Source of the DNA: Gonium pectorale
Lineage: Eukaryota > Chlorophyta > Chlorophyceae > Chlamydomonadales > Volvocaceae
Assembly (NCBI GenBank): GCA_001584585.1
Contig: LSYV01000002.1
Span: forward strand, 1,757,758-1,821,757
Direction: 5' to 3'
Length of the DNA stretch: 64,000 nt
Under the pieces are notes generated by a model that saw only the letters and a list, made by a program, of their open reading frames with translations, had not been told where the DNA came from and searched no databases. Positions 19,958-32,585 of the stretch are shown here, in pieces; position 1 is the stretch's first letter, and each line of letters starts with the position of its first letter. The position numbers and the translations under genes are program-made.

Positions 19958-22441
19958 GGACCTGCTCTAAGGTTGCTAATGCTGCCATTGTCTATAGTTC
20001 AGTTATGCATCTGTTTAGGGCCAAGTAGGGCCACTCTGCCGCGGGTGGCCCGGGCGCCTAGCCCGTTAGCTAGTCATTGTAAGAGGACCTTGTTTCGTAG
20101 CAGTAAATATACTCGTTCTGTACCAGTCCGTTGGAAAGGCACAGTCGCAGCAACGAGTCTTATAATGCGCTTCGTATCACACTGTAGGTGCTCGAGCCTA
20201 CTTTGAACAAGTTTGGGTATCACACTTGCGACGCGAAGCACTTCAACGATGCACCCTCGTTACCTGTCGTACGACTCTGGATGTATTACTTTGCCTTGCT
20301 ATTGATATGCATATGTACATGGGGTATAGACATGATGTTGTTTGGCAAATGGGGCAGTCAGGGGTCGTCTAGAGGTTAACTGCTTCGCATGCCATGCGGA
20401 CACGGGAGCCCGTGGCCTTCACGCCGAGAAAGTCATTCAAAACAGGCATTACCAAACTTCAGCACTTGTGCTCCTTTGACGTTTGTCCAATGAATATCTC
20501 GAGTGCTGTCCCTCGGGTCGCTCCAATGCCGCCGTCTGAAGGAATGGGCAAAGTGCTTGGCACACACTGTATCCTTCGGCACGAGAGGGCGCGCCTGACC
20601 ACTTGCATTGCCGCCTTGCATTGTACCCGCCCGAGGTAATGCCGCGCCTTCGGGTGTGTACCGATGTGTCCAGTATGTCCGTATATGTAGTGCTCGTTTT
20701 TAAAAGAGAACCAGAAACGGGGAAGGCAGCCTCTACGGACATACACACCCGAGGGTATGATGTTTCCAGCAGGGCGCCGAGTACAGGGCATGGCGGGCGA
20801 GTTATACCTTATACGAGCAGACGGGCCCTCCCGGTGTGTCACCAGAATAGTTACCGAACTATAAGTAGAGCGTGTGAGGGTCCGGCGAGCGGTCGACGAA
20901 GTTGCCAGTCCATCGGCGGCCAGCGGTTACCGTTCGCGGGGCGCCCAGCCCGCACCCCCGAACCGCCGATTGGCGTAATACATACCTGGAATGGACGACA
21001 GAAGGCTCGTTTACTGCACATCGTGCTGGGATGGGCGGTGCGCTGCTATCGAGCGGCTAAGATCTAGCCTGCAGCGCGTTGGAGGAGAAGAGAGAGAAAA
21101 ACATGGCACCCACGTTCCCCGCTTGCCGATGCTGCTTGATCACGCTCGCCCGCGCTTGCTTGCTTGGCTTACGGCTGTCATCCAATACGGTATGGGATAT
21201 GGTGTCACGGTGTCACGAGAAGGGGAAATCAGCGACGTAGGCTCAAATGATGATGACAAAAACCGTACACATTACCTTGCGCTAGTCGGTGAGCCTAGGG
21301 TTCTGCTAGCTGCTCATGGGCGTACTGCCCAAGCAGGACGAGACAGCGGCAACAGGCGCTGCCTCGGCCTAAAACACACGTGACCGGTACGGCCAGGGGA
21401 GCCTCCCCTGGTAGCGACACCGGTAGACGACATGTTAGGGGCGGGGCCGGAGTGCGGTTTTGTAGAGCTGAGTGCACTGCTGGACGGATTGGAAGTGGCA
21501 CGGGTGCCGCAGACTCGCATCTGCCGCCTTCGACTCGCTGGCTCATGTACGACATGGCCGTTATAGACAGCCCGACAGATAACGTAAGTTGAGGCGTGGC
21601 ACCCTTCGATGCCTCGGCCAAGGTACTCCACGACGTGTTCAATGCCGCTGGCATACGTGCGGCATACCGCACGGGGTGCACACCGGGCCAGGCCACCCGG
21701 CACGTGGTGCCAAGCTAGCCAAACGCCAACACGACGCCCATCTCGGCTAGAAGCAGCCAGCTCAGCAGTTTGGCAAAGTCGTAACACGCCCATGCGGTTG
21801 GTGACCGCGAATTAAAGGGTGCGCAACTCGTTGGCCGACTCATCGCCAGCAGCCCGGCATCTCGCGCACCTCGTCTGCGCAAAGCCGTAGTGTCAGGGGC
21901 CCGCCTGCTGCCAAAACCCCAGTGCGGAACGACTACCCTACCTACGCTACACCCGACGATTTGCAGGCACGGAGTTGGGTCCTGCCGTCGCCGAAGAGCC
22001 CCAGCAGAACTGCGAATGAATAAAAGCAGCCCCGCCGCCGCCACATTGCCAGTCGTAATCATCACGAAGCAAGCCCACGAGCCCATCGTATCCGCTGCCT
22101 CCTGCGCGCCCTGCTGGTGTTCCGTGGAGCCAACAATCTACTCCCGAAAAACGTCGACGCAGGAGCGACACCTAAGGGCGCCGCAGGCAGGATCTGCGCG
22201 AGAGCTTTGTCTACCTATATTCACAACGCAAACAATGGTGTAACGCCTGCCAGGAGACAACATGATCAAGCGACCAAAAGCTCATACTCCTCATCACGTC
22301 ATCAGGCATGATCAGCAGCTGACGAGGCGAGGTTCGCCCGCCCGCGTAGTCTCCGGGCACTGCAGGCCGCACAGCTGCATGTCGTGCAAGCCGCCATCGT
22401 CGCCGCGCTCTCTGTCGCGTGCTAGGAAGCTCGTAGGAAGC
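19958..22441. other. Intergenic stretch, no gene recognised
   Basis: About 2.5 kb, more AT-rich than the coding blocks. It includes the SPATA17-type promoter and the 3' UTR of the hydrolase. Open frames here show no family motif and do not chain through plausible introns. A short AGGAAGCTC duplication sits near 22423-22443. Confidence 0.45.
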
Positions 22442-24927
22442 TCAGAGGATCTGGCACGAGTGCGCCAGGGCGGGCTCGCGGGTGGCGGCGCCTTGGTCGT
22501 GCTCCGCAGCGGCCGGTGCCCCGGCGGGCTGGCTCGTCTCCGCCTCCGGCCCGGGACTCAGGGGCAGCCGCATGCCGGGGCGGGCCACCCACATGCACAG
22601 TCTCCCGTCGGGCTGCGGCGCCTCGTCCTGCCTCCCGTAGCCCGTCACAACTATGCGCTTGCCCCGGAGGTACGGCAGGTTCGCTGCGGGAAGTCAACGT
22701 ACGGTGGTCGCATGGGAGATACAGAAGCAACGAATGAGAGGCAGGGTAGTTTAGCTGCCGCGGTGACAAGCCGGGCTATGGGTACGGTACGAGCCAACAA
22801 GACAGGCGGTGGAGTGTGGTGGAAGCGGGGTCCTGCGCTCCGCTCACCGGTCCGTGCCAACCGGGGCCTGCCTTGGACGCCAATGCGCGCACATGGCTCT
22901 TGGCAGCCGAAAACGGTATTCGGCATGGATGGAGGCGAGGCAACGTGACTACCCACACAGCTGTGATCCAAGACATGTAAGGCAATAGGCGTGGGCCGCA
23001 GCACGCGCGTGCATTGCGCAGCTGCACGGCTGTGCGGCCTTCCCGGCTCCTCAGAAGCGCCATGAGCCCACGCCAGGGCGACTAAGGTGGTTGCCCAGGG
23101 CGCGCACCGCCCCGAGGCCGCCAGTATCGCTGCTCACCAATGCGCTCAAGCTCATCAAAACCTGCCGGCGGGGAGCGAAATCGTGTCAGACGACATGCGG
23201 AAAGGGGAACCAGCGTTGTAGGCTTTCAGCCCCATTGAGCCGCCAACCAGGAACGCCCCCCGCCATAAGACAACGGCTTCCGCAGACGCGACAGTGCCCG
23301 ACGATGCAGTGCTTCCGCTACTCTCCGCATGCCGACCCCCTTTCGCGGCCCCCCACTCCCCATGCGCACCAGCATGCTCCTCGGTGCCCGCTGCCCGCGC
23401 GTCCAGCAGCAGCACGGGCGCCTCCGACAGCGCCTCATACAGCCCCTCGTCGTAGCCGCTATCGGCCTGGCACCAGGTGGTGTCGCGAGGTGGACAGGGC
23501 ACGTTTGGGAAGTCATTGCAGAGCGCAAGCGCGATAGGGTAGTGCGCCTGTGTTACCTAGAGACGCGGAGAAGCAGCGGTATGAGCTCTACCAATCGCTG
23601 CAGATGTGTAGGGGTACGATGCCAACGTTCCAGCGAGTAAAGGCAGGCCCATAAGGAGTGCATTGCTCCTGCAGATCCTCCAGATCCGGCTGTGCGCGAA
23701 CCGCAACCCTACCACGCCCCCGCCACTCACGGTCCACCCCAATACGGGGCTCCCTTGGTGGTAAAGCACCGCGCCGTAGCACGTCTCCGAGTGGCGGCTG
23801 CGGAAGGGCCGCAGCGCCAGGCCCGTATCGCCGACGGGCGTGACGGTGCCGGAGGGCACCTCGTGGAAGGATGCAAACGAGTCCAGCGGCTTGCCTGGAC
23901 AGGGTGGGGGGGGGAGGACAGGGCAGAGCACGGCGTGAGGGGCGACACGGCGAATGAAGGCGAACGGCGCAAACCGGATCGGGCAGATGTACCGTTCGAA
24001 AGGCGCCCTGCGCCATTCCATCCCCCTCGTCAAGTCCCCACCTGTAGATAGCAGCTCCCGTAGTCGGTGCTCCAGCAGCTCCCCCATCACGTCCGGGTGG
24101 GCGTACAGACACGGAGGACCACGCCCCTCAGCCGCAGCCGCCTTGCTTTCCACAGCCAGCACCACGGGCAGCTCACCTGGCGGATGGCCGACACGGGCAG
24201 GTGACGGACTCATGCTCGCTTTTGTGCTGTGGGATGCTCGGCGGGGCCGTGTGCGTTGCACGCATGGGGCTGAGCCTTGGCGGTGGACGAGCAGTGAGCA
24301 CTGGAAGCCCCTGCATGACCCATGGGTCACTACGAACATATCACGGACAAGGCAGGGTTTCCAACGCTTACTGTGTAACGTGCACGCGTGAGTATTCTGA
24401 ACTTGGAAGTAGCCTTGTATACACCGGACGCTTGCATGATTGCGTTACGCGGTCGTGTCGACGCGGCACAGCGTTCAAGCACCTTGGGCGCCTTCAACGC
24501 TCACCACTGTGATCGCCGTGGTTGTGGCTGACGTAGATATGGGAAGGCACCCTCCGCCCATGATACTGACAGGATCCTGTCACGCCATAGCCCTTGGGGC
24601 GGGTGTGGGTACGCACACATGGTCTATGGAGGGACAAGGTGTACGACCTCAGGACTGAGGCCTGTGACAGCGTGCGATTCATTTCGGGACACACGCAACT
24701 CAACACCAGGGGGTATGTGGCGCTTTGCACATGAACAATGGGCACGCGATGGGCACGGGCCTTCGTCCGTGTCGGTCGCTTACCAGGTCGCACAGCAGGA
24801 CCGGCTCCCCACACTTCAGCACTATAAACGACGAAGAACACTCACTGAAGTACACGTAACTAGTGCCCGCGCCCGTGCCAAGCACAATGAGTTCAAGGCC
24901 TGGGCAGTCTTCCGCACTCTCGCTCAT
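22442..24927 (-). CDS. Metallo-beta-lactamase-fold hydrolase (RNase Z-like superfamily)
   Basis: Exon 1 (24784-24927, first ATG at 24927) gives MSESAEDCPG then LELIVLGTGAGTSYVYFSEC and SSFIVLKCGEPVLLCDL: the LGTG strand, a Ser/Cys stretch and the D before the metal site. Exon 2 (24505-24592) ends HIYVSHNHGDHSG, the HxHxDH zinc motif. Exon 3 (24042-24176) has LPVVLAVESK and YAHPDVMGELLEHRL. Exon 4 (about 23890-23715) has GLALRPFRSRHSETCYGAVL and QGSPVLGWT. Exon 5 gives ADSGYDEGLYEALSEAPVLL then LDARAAGTEEHA. A short exon gives GFDELERI and the last NLPYLRGKRIVVTGYG to TGA at 22442. The layout resembles the RNase Z/arylsulfatase-type MBL superfamily, with a metal-bridging D in LGWTADSG or LLDAR. 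The substrate is unknown. The usual late His (HYG) reads TGYG here. Confidence 0.78.
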
Positions 24928-25370
24928 GTTGCAATTTACTGTACGGAATCCATCAGGCACAACAAGGAGCCTGATGGCCCTTGGAAGTTTATCGCTCCAC
25001 TTGTCGTAGAAGCTTCCTTTCTAAAGTTGCTGCCTCGGTACGTGTGCATGCAGTGCATGCATGAGACCAACTAATTTTGATGCGTAATGTTTAACGCATT
25101 GCTATTCATCATCAGCTCTGTCGTTAAAGCGCCTTGGCTACTTGTGCGCCCTCTCCTTCGCCTAGGCTCAGACAAGGCTGATCAGCGGCCATCATCAAAG
25201 GCCAAATCTCGTGCTCGTGCTGGAAAGTCGACCCCGCAATCGGCACTGAGCAGGCCGGCGCAAAGGGCGCGAATGGAGCCGGTACAGGCATCTCCATCTG
25301 CAGAGGAGAAGTCAAAGCTTGAGGAGCAGGCTACGGCGAAGGTGGGCATTCGGCCGTCTGAGCGCATCAG
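24928..25370. promoter_or_regulatory. Divergent promoter region between the MBL hydrolase and the Aha1-like gene
   Basis: 443 bp between two start codons pointing away from each other. An open frame on the plus strand from 25087 overlaps the Aha1 start in another frame; it lacks family motifs and is more likely 5' UTR than a separate gene. No clear TATA box was seen. Confidence 0.45.
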
Positions 25371-27797
25371 ATGGCGCCATCAAAACCCGCGTGTCTACCC
25401 ACGGAACAGGGTGAGCTCAGCTACAGTTACTGGGCTGGCAACACGCGCAACAACGTGCCCTTGCCGGAGCCGAGGGTGAGCGGGGCGGAGGGAGGGCGTC
25501 GGTAGGGGTTGTCAGCGTCATTCCACGTTTCGGCCCCTTCACGGATCCGCGACCCTGAAATCCGACAAGTGCATCTTGTTCTGCAGATACTCGGATGGGT
25601 GGGCGGGAGTTGACCGTCAGTTGACCCTGTGAAGCCAAGCCTTGCAGGATTGCGTCGCACCACACTACACCGCTTCTATACTGACACCCGGCCCCACCCT
25701 TGCCCACGCCGACCCAGAAACTGACCGATGCTGAGAAGGCGGAACTGGAGAAGCAGGCCGGCAGCAGCGCAATCGGGGCGTCTGCATGGAACGCTGTGCG
25801 TGCGTGCGAGCGCCGGTTTGGTTTTAGGACGTCTTATCGCCTGACACTAGTGCATGTTACTGGTGCCTTACTCAAAAAGTGTCCGGGGGCGGACGGGTTG
25901 TCCTAAGAGGGGCCCGCAGGTACGCGGGCGCGGGGTCGAGCCCAACACCTGGCCATGGGCCCAGCATACGGTGTGCGGCTAGATTCAAATATGTTACGCC
26001 CTCAGAAACATTAGTTTCCGGCTAGGAATCCTGCAAGGGAGTCGGGAGATATGCAGCGTCCCAGGGCCACGAGGCAACCAAGCCACGCCTAGGAGGAACT
26101 TGGCACCTGCCCCGGGTCGCCGGCGGGCCGCCGGCGGGCCGCACTCCTCGCAGCGCTTACGTGGCAACTACTGTCTTTGAGGCACCCAATACCGTACTGG
26201 AGTGGTCCTTGCGCAAGAGGCGGTTGGCCGCCATTTCCCCCACGCGTCCCGCCGGCCCCGTCCTTTGGCACTAGTTGAATATGCACCCAACTCGTCCGGA
26301 CCCACTGCCAACTCATTCCGCCCTTGCGACCCTTGGCGCGGCGCCCCCGCCAGGCCGGCACGTTTGAGGAGCGCGGGGCCACCTCGTGGGCCAAGGGGCG
26401 GCTGACAGAGCTGATCCGGGGGCTCCCTTCGGGGGATGTGGCCGTCACGGACGTCAACAGCTGCGAGGGAGAGGTGGGTAGGTGGGCCGAAGGCGGCGCG
26501 ACAGCGGGCGAAAGTCGTCTGTATTAGACGGGCTTTAGGGCCGGCGGAATGGCAAATCGTTGGTTATCGGGGGAGCGGGCAGATGGTCATGTCGCGGGAG
26601 CGGGAGGTTGGGTGGCAGGTGCATGTTGGCGCGAGGAGGCGTCCTGTGTGTGGGAGGCGGTCGTAGGGGCGGCTGGGGGGTTGCACCTCCGCTGTGCCTG
26701 ACGCCATGAGGCTGGTCTCCTTGACCCTGCCCACACGCCCCTTACATGTATGTACCCCCCCCCCCATGCTCCTCACGGGACGGGACATACGCTGCTGGCG
26801 CCCAGTTCGTCGTTGTTCATTCCCCTTGCCCTTCAACCCCCATGCTCCTCAGGCAAACATCTTCATCGTGCGCGGGAAAAAGAGGTGCGTGCCCTTGGGA
26901 TCTAGCCTGCGCGGCCAGGGCTAGGGGCGGGGCGGGCACTGGCGTATCGCTTGCTTGGTGTTGGGGGTCGGCATGCACCTGGGATGGGCGGAAATCGGGA
27001 TGTGGCTGTGATCTGCCGCGTGCCTCATGGAAAGTGTGGGGCTCGTGGCCAGCCACGCGGGCACGGCCCGAGCGGAGCTGCGTCAGGGGCCTACTCCGGA
27101 GACCATGCGGTTACCCCGCCTGGTCCACACAGGCGGCTGTCTTTCCCATACCCGGCTGTTGGGCCGTTGACTTTGCGGCAATATAAGTGCCTCGACCGTT
27201 GACTCCTTGCGCGGCCCCCAGGTGTGGCTTTGACTTTGAGCTCCAGCTGGCTTGGAAGGCGGTGCCTCGGCCAGGGGCCATTGAGGTTCGCGGCGTGTGC
27301 AAGTGAGTGCCGGACGGTGGGGCGTGGCCAGCTTCGGGCAGCCGGCGGTCCCGCCCTGCACTGCGCAGTGCATGGGCGGGGAGAGCAGCATATGTGAGTG
27401 TTTGCGACCCGGGATCCAAGGCCGTTCCTTTGGCTGAACCGATCCACATGCCATGCCTTTGGGTCACACCTACATGTGTGCTCCACGGCCTCGACCCTAG
27501 ACCACGGGTTTTGGTCAACGAGGTCGGGGCCCGGACCGACCGCCCCCTGACTCCCAACTCCCCCACTGTACCCCCACCACGATCCACCAACCCCAACCTT
27601 CACATCCCGATCCCCGTAGGGTGCTGAGCTTCTGCTCCGATGACCCCGACGACCTCGAGGTGGCTCCCGAGGTGGGCTCTAGGCAGCCCGAGCGCGCGGC
27701 CGACGAGGCGGCGGCGCTGGCGCTCGTCAAGTCCACCCTGCGGCCGCAGCTGTCCAAGCTGCTCGTGCAGTTGCTGGACGAGCTCAAGCAAAAGTGA
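25371..27797 (+). CDS. Aha1 N-domain protein, Hsp90 ATPase activator (197 aa)
   Basis: Six exons, 25371-25475, 25718-25795, 26354-26473, 26853-26884, 27222-27302 and 27620-27797, total 594 nt with no frame break. The protein starts MAPSKPACLPTEQGELSYSY then WAGNTRNNVPLPEPRKLTD. It continues GTFEERGATSWAKGRLTELI, VAVTDVNSCEGEANIFIVRG, KKRCGFDFELQLAWK and SFCSDDPDDLEVAPEV, ending LLVQLLDELKQK. The WA-x-x-RL-x-EL, SxxGEAxI-x2-RxGKKR and (F/Y)DFEL-x-L-W blocks define the Aha1 N-terminal domain. That domain binds the Hsp90 middle segment and stimulates its ATPase in the cytosol. No Bet v 1-like C-terminal Aha1 domain follows, so this is an HCH1-like, N-domain-only form. The start is chosen because the exon 1 frame is the only one giving the conserved N-terminal block. 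Confidence 0.87.
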
Positions 27798-28876
27798 AAC
27801 TGAGGAGTGCAGCGAGGGTGAGGGGAGGGGAGTGGCGCTGGGGACTGGCACCGCGTCGCGAGCCTGCGAGGGCCCTGGCTGGCTTAGGTCGGGGTTGGCG
27901 TATGGGGCCTGCTCTGCGCGTGTGGATGGCTTTTGGGCGCTCGTGGCGCGCGGTGGCGCAGACGGGTAGCAGCGTGCTGGCCCTCGCAGGCCAATCGTCG
28001 TCAAGCCAATGGGTGTGGTCTTAAGGCGCTTGTCCCGTGTTAGGTGGCAACAGCTCTAGTGGAGCGCGGTGAAAGGGTGAGGGTGCGCGAGTATGGGAGA
28101 GGTGAGCGAGTGAATGCGTTGTCAGGCAAGAGGCGCTGGAGGCGGCGGGCAGACGGCAGGATGGATGACGTTATGTGCTGGATGCTTTCGTGCCCCCTCA
28201 CCAAGGCCAAGGGCGGCAGTCAGCACCTCGTGATCACGGATGAACGCGCGTCGGGCGCTGCACGCTGTGCCCTTGGTGGCACGGATATGTACCGGACAGG
28301 CCAAAGGGCCCGCCCACTGGTAGGGCCTGATCGGCGAGGGCTGTGGCGGCTGGCGAGGGGTCACACCAGGGAGTCTACAGTGGACTGCATTGCTTTCCCT
28401 GCTTTGTCTCCGTGCCAGCCACTCGTTTCGTCGGTTGCAACATACAGCCAGCGTGCGTCACGTGACGGGCTGCCGCGCTGAGAGACCTCGAGCTGCACGG
28501 TGTTCCGCAATCGAAGCCCCGCGCGCGTCTACAGCAGCACATCGAAGTACCCTTCGCGTACTCTTCGCCCATCGCCAGGGTTGTCAACTTGTCGTTAACA
28601 GCAGCTGTGCCAGCTGTGCGCCAACACCAGGCGGGCGCCCCCACCGCGCCCCGCCGAAGCGCTGTGAAGCACGCGACAGCCCTGTCCCTCGGCCCAAACG
28701 GCACGGCCCCAGCCATGCCGCCCGGCTGCCACCTAGTGCCTTTGCAACCGAACCGGGTTACCGACTACAGACTCCCCGCTGCAGGCCACGCGAGCCGATT
28801 GAAACCCCACCCGCCATAGTAAAGTGGGCGCAAACGCTAACACCCTAGTTGAACCGGGACCCGGCGGTCAGACAGC
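27798..28876. other. Convergent intergenic region, nothing recognised
   Basis: 1.08 kb between the Aha1-like stop (plus) and the pseudouridine synthase stop (minus). It should hold both 3' UTRs. No conserved coding block or RNA gene was seen. Confidence 0.45.
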
Positions 28877-31800
28877 TCACGACGGCAGCTGCTGCCGAAG
28901 CGCGTCCCGCCGCCGCCGCCACCGCGCCCCGTCCTTGTACTTCCGCACGCCGCCGCCCGCGCCCGCCGACATGAGCAAATCCGCCGCCTCGTCGTCGTGT
29001 GATATGCCGAACGTCGCCGGATCCAGCTGCTCGTCCAGCCCGTCCGGCGGCGCGTCCGTTACGGAGCCGTGCCGCACCGTGGGCGCTCGGCGCGGCCGCC
29101 GCCGTGCTGCACCGGCCCGCGGCCCCGAAGCCCTTTTCCACGCCTCGTCGTCTTCCCCGTTCCCCTGGAGGGACGCGAGCTCCTCATCGTCCAGTGTGAG
29201 AATCTCCACGTCAGCTACGTCCACGTCCTCGGCGTCCTCCTCCTCGTCGCCGCCGTCGCTGGCGGCGGCCGGTCCTCCTCTCCGCGAGAGCGCCTGCCGC
29301 CGCGCCGCCCTGACGTCCTCCTTCTTCCCCTTCTTCTTTTCCTTCTTTGTTAGATGCTGGCCGTCCTCCTCGCCCTCCCCGCGCCCGCTGGTGCCGGCGC
29401 TCGCTCCGCCGTCCCGCTCCACCGCCGCCGCCGCTGAGCCGCTTCCGCTGGCAGCCGGCGCCAGCACCTCCTCGGCGCTGGGTCCGGTGAAGACAAGGTC
29501 GAGCTCCTGCGGCGTGAGGTGCCGCCACTCAGACTCGGGCAGCGACCCAAGGGTCAGTCCGCCCACGCTGACCCGGTGCAGCGCCACCACCTTGTGGCCC
29601 AGAGCTGCAAACATGCGCCGAACCTGCAGGAGGCGGTGCGAAATAAAGAAACTAGTGTATAGGAACGAAATTTCGGGAGACGCAAAGCCCATCCTGGGTG
29701 TAATGGAGTAGGAAGCTTGGTCATTGACCTCGCGAGTGTGACACGATCCATGAAAAGCGCCGAAGCGGTACCGGTAATGCCGCGCTCACGAGCACGTGCA
29801 CGTCCGCTGGCCGGCCATCTCCTGTTGCCGGCACCATGCTTCCGCCCTTAACATTCGATATCTGCCCACTTCCTGTTCCGCAGCATTTGCAGGCTGCACG
29901 CCCCATCTCCCACCCCACCCCACCCCACCCCCACCTGGTGGTAGCGCCCCTCGCATATGGACACGCGGGCGGTGCGCTCTCCGGTGCGCTCCAGCGAGGC
30001 GGGCAACAGCGGCGTGGTGTCGCCCTGGGCGGTCGGCAGCGGGAAGGGCGACGTCGGCGAGCCGACAACGCGGGCGGCTCCCGTTATGCACCCGGAGCTG
30101 GGGCAGCAGACGCCCAACACGGGTCGGGACCGGCCGTCTTACAGGCGTTACACAAGCGCGTGTGTGGCAGCCCAGTGACTGCGCCCCGCCTGTCCCCGCC
30201 CGGCCGCGGCCCAGCGCGTACCTCTAGGACCAGCGTCCCGCTTGCGAACTTGCGCGCGGCGGCTTCCGCCTGCTTGGGCGTCAGAGGGTCAGCCAGCGTG
30301 GCCTCGTACACCTGCACGGCAGAGGGGCGGGCGCATCGGCACGTCTGCGCGTTCACGATTGCGTGGCTACATCCCCGCGACACGGCCGCCCACCTCCAGG
30401 GGCGGTTGTGTGTGTGTGGGGGGGGAGGGGCTGGAGGACTTGCTGGCACCCTTGCCCACCTCGTCCCAAGCATGCTGTGTGCCCAGGTGCTTGGTCCACG
30501 TACACCCCGTCCCCCCTCCCCGCTCCGCTACACCTCCATACGACGCTCGCTCTCCCAAGGTGTGCCCCAGCCCGACCACCACAGATACACAGTCTCAGCC
30601 ATCCCGACCTTCCAGATGCCCCGCTTGGGCGAGTTGATTCGGTGAAGCAGCGCCCCGTCATCCGTGAGCAGCAGCAGGCCCGAGGTGTCCTTGTCCAGGC
30701 GGCCCACGCACGATAGGAAGGGCCGGCGCCGGCCGAACCTGGTGCGGTGTGATGTGACATGGTGTGGTGTGGTGTGGTGCGGGGTAAGGGTGAGGGTGGA
30801 GAGCATCTCTCGAACAGACAGGCCAGGGGAGAGGATAGTTAGAGCGCGCTTGGGGGGGGGAGATTTCGGAACAAAGCTTTGGCGAGAAGGCGCTGGCTTT
30901 CAGCAGCTTTCCCCCGTGAAGCATCGGCCTGCCCTCGAACCACCCAGACCACGTACGGCACCGATAGCCCTACCTGTACGGCAGCAGGTCGTACACCACC
31001 GGGTCGGGTATGTTCTCGTCGTCGGGCGACGTGACCACGTACCCGGTGGGCTTGTGCAGGATGACCGCCAGCGGGGAGGGCGGGTCCAGCTCCTCCTCGT
31101 CCAGCAGCACGTCAGCCCACGACACCTTGTCGCCCACCTGCACACGCCGGGCAACGCACCGGTGTCGCACCCAACACACACCACCCTGCCTCTGACATTC
31201 CTCGCTGTGCCCCTTCCCTGCCCCTTCCCGCCGCTCCGCCTGGCGCGGCTCGCTTTCCCGGTGCTTGTAGGTGAGACAACGGTAGTCAGCGGGTCGGGGG
31301 GCTGGGTGGGCGGGGGTTCGGGAGACATGCACCAGCCCACATGCGATGCACGTAGGACCAGCCTAGGCGCACCCCAACACGGCATTGCATAGGGTCACCC
31401 CAGAGAGAATTCTGGGCAGCATCGGGGGCTACGGTGGTGGTCGCCGCCGAACTGACATGCAGGGACATCACCCCTTCGACTACCTCGGGAAATGGGTCCT
31501 ACAACGACATCATCACTTTCGCGCTTACGCTCGTCGTATGCGTTGTTCCTTTTCAACACCACCCTGCCGAGCACACTCCAAGAGGCGTCCGTAACATGGG
31601 TGCAGTCCGTCCCGGGTAGTACACGGGCCCACACCAACCAACCCCTCGGCGTCCTGCTGCTTTGTCGGGACGGCAAAACAAAGCACACCCAGGCAAACAT
31701 TGCCAGTAGCTTGCTTGGCACCAGCGGCCCGTCCATCGCGCGTGCTTGGGCATGCGCTTTAGAACCGTCGCGCGGCATCTTCGGCAGAGGCCTGCCAGCA

Positions 31801-32585
31801 TCCCGTGCCCAGCAGAACGTCCGCACGGTGGCGTGCGGGCGGCTCGAGCCGCAACAGCCGGGTGGGGGCCGCACCTTGAGCCGGCCGCCGTCCCGCAGGG
31901 TCACCCGGCCCTTCTTGACCCAGGCAGAAACCTCGCGCCGCTTGCCGTAACCCAGATTGGCGAGCAGCCGCTCCACGCGGAGGGGGCGGCCGGCCACTGC
32001 CGCGGATGGGGCGCGCAGGGTGACGAGTGACGAGGGTTGGGGCGGGGAGTCGGGCAGCGCCGCGGGAGGCGCAGGAAAGGCGGCGGGTGGATGGAGAGGG
32101 GAGGGGAGGTGGGGTGGGTGGGCACCGTCTGTGTGCTGTGCGGACCTAGGGCTTGGGTGCTGCGGGTGGCCTGCGTGGCTTCTCACCGGCCCCTGAAGCG
32201 AGGACTGACCAGCAGTCCATGCGTGCCAAAAGTCCATCAGGCGCAGCGGCCGGCAGCACCCGTCTCCCTTGTCAAGTCGTGAGCTGTGCCCTCGCCCTCC
32301 CAACGGCGACGGCGGCGGTCGCGGCCTCGCAGCTCAGGGCCCTGGGCGCCTCAGCAGCCGGCTGTGCCCCGGGACCAGCCACTCACCAGCGGCCTCGCCA
32401 TCGGCCTCATCGTCATCGTCATCGCCCCCCGCCTTGCTGGCCGCCGCTATAACGAGGCGCCGCGATGCCGCCGGCCGCCGCAGCTCGACGGGGCCTGCAC
32501 GAAGCGACAACAATAATCGAGTCAATCTGAACACGCCTTCACTGCGGCTCAAAACCATGCGCTGGAGGTAGATTATGTGGGCCAT
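28877..32585 (-). CDS. RsuA/RluB-family pseudouridine synthase, probably plastid rRNA
   Basis: Seven exons. Exon 1 ends at 32387 (GTGAGT donor), with in-frame ATGs at 32585 and 32558; RLTRLLLSLRAGPVELRR and RRLVIAAASKAGG look like a chloroplast transit peptide. Exon 2 (near 32010-31880) is the S4 RNA-binding domain (LRVERLLANLGYGKRREVSA, VKKGRVTLRDGGRLK). Exon 3 gives LAVILHKPTGYVVTSPDDEN. Exon 4 holds the catalytic motif GRLDKDTSGLLLLTDDG with the nucleophilic Asp. Exon 5 is YEATLADPLTPKQAE, exon 6 RTARVSICEGRYHQ and exon 7 VRRMFAALGHKVVALHRVSV. All RsuA/RluB/RluE motifs are in order. These enzymes isomerise uridine in ribosomal RNA. The last 190 or so residues are an acidic and Lys-rich tail (LTKKEKKKGKKED) not needed by bacterial homologues. 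Stop TGA at 28877. Confidence 0.9.

Noticed and set aside
24928..24960. Longer N-terminus for the MBL hydrolase
   Set aside because: The upstream start would be GTG; the first ATG at 24927 is preferred for a nuclear gene.
25087..25479. 130-codon plus-strand frame upstream of and overlapping the Aha1-like start
   Set aside because: Contains an EEKSKLEEQA stretch like Aha1 exon 2, but the conserved WAGNTRNNVPLPEP block needs the other frame, starting at 25371.
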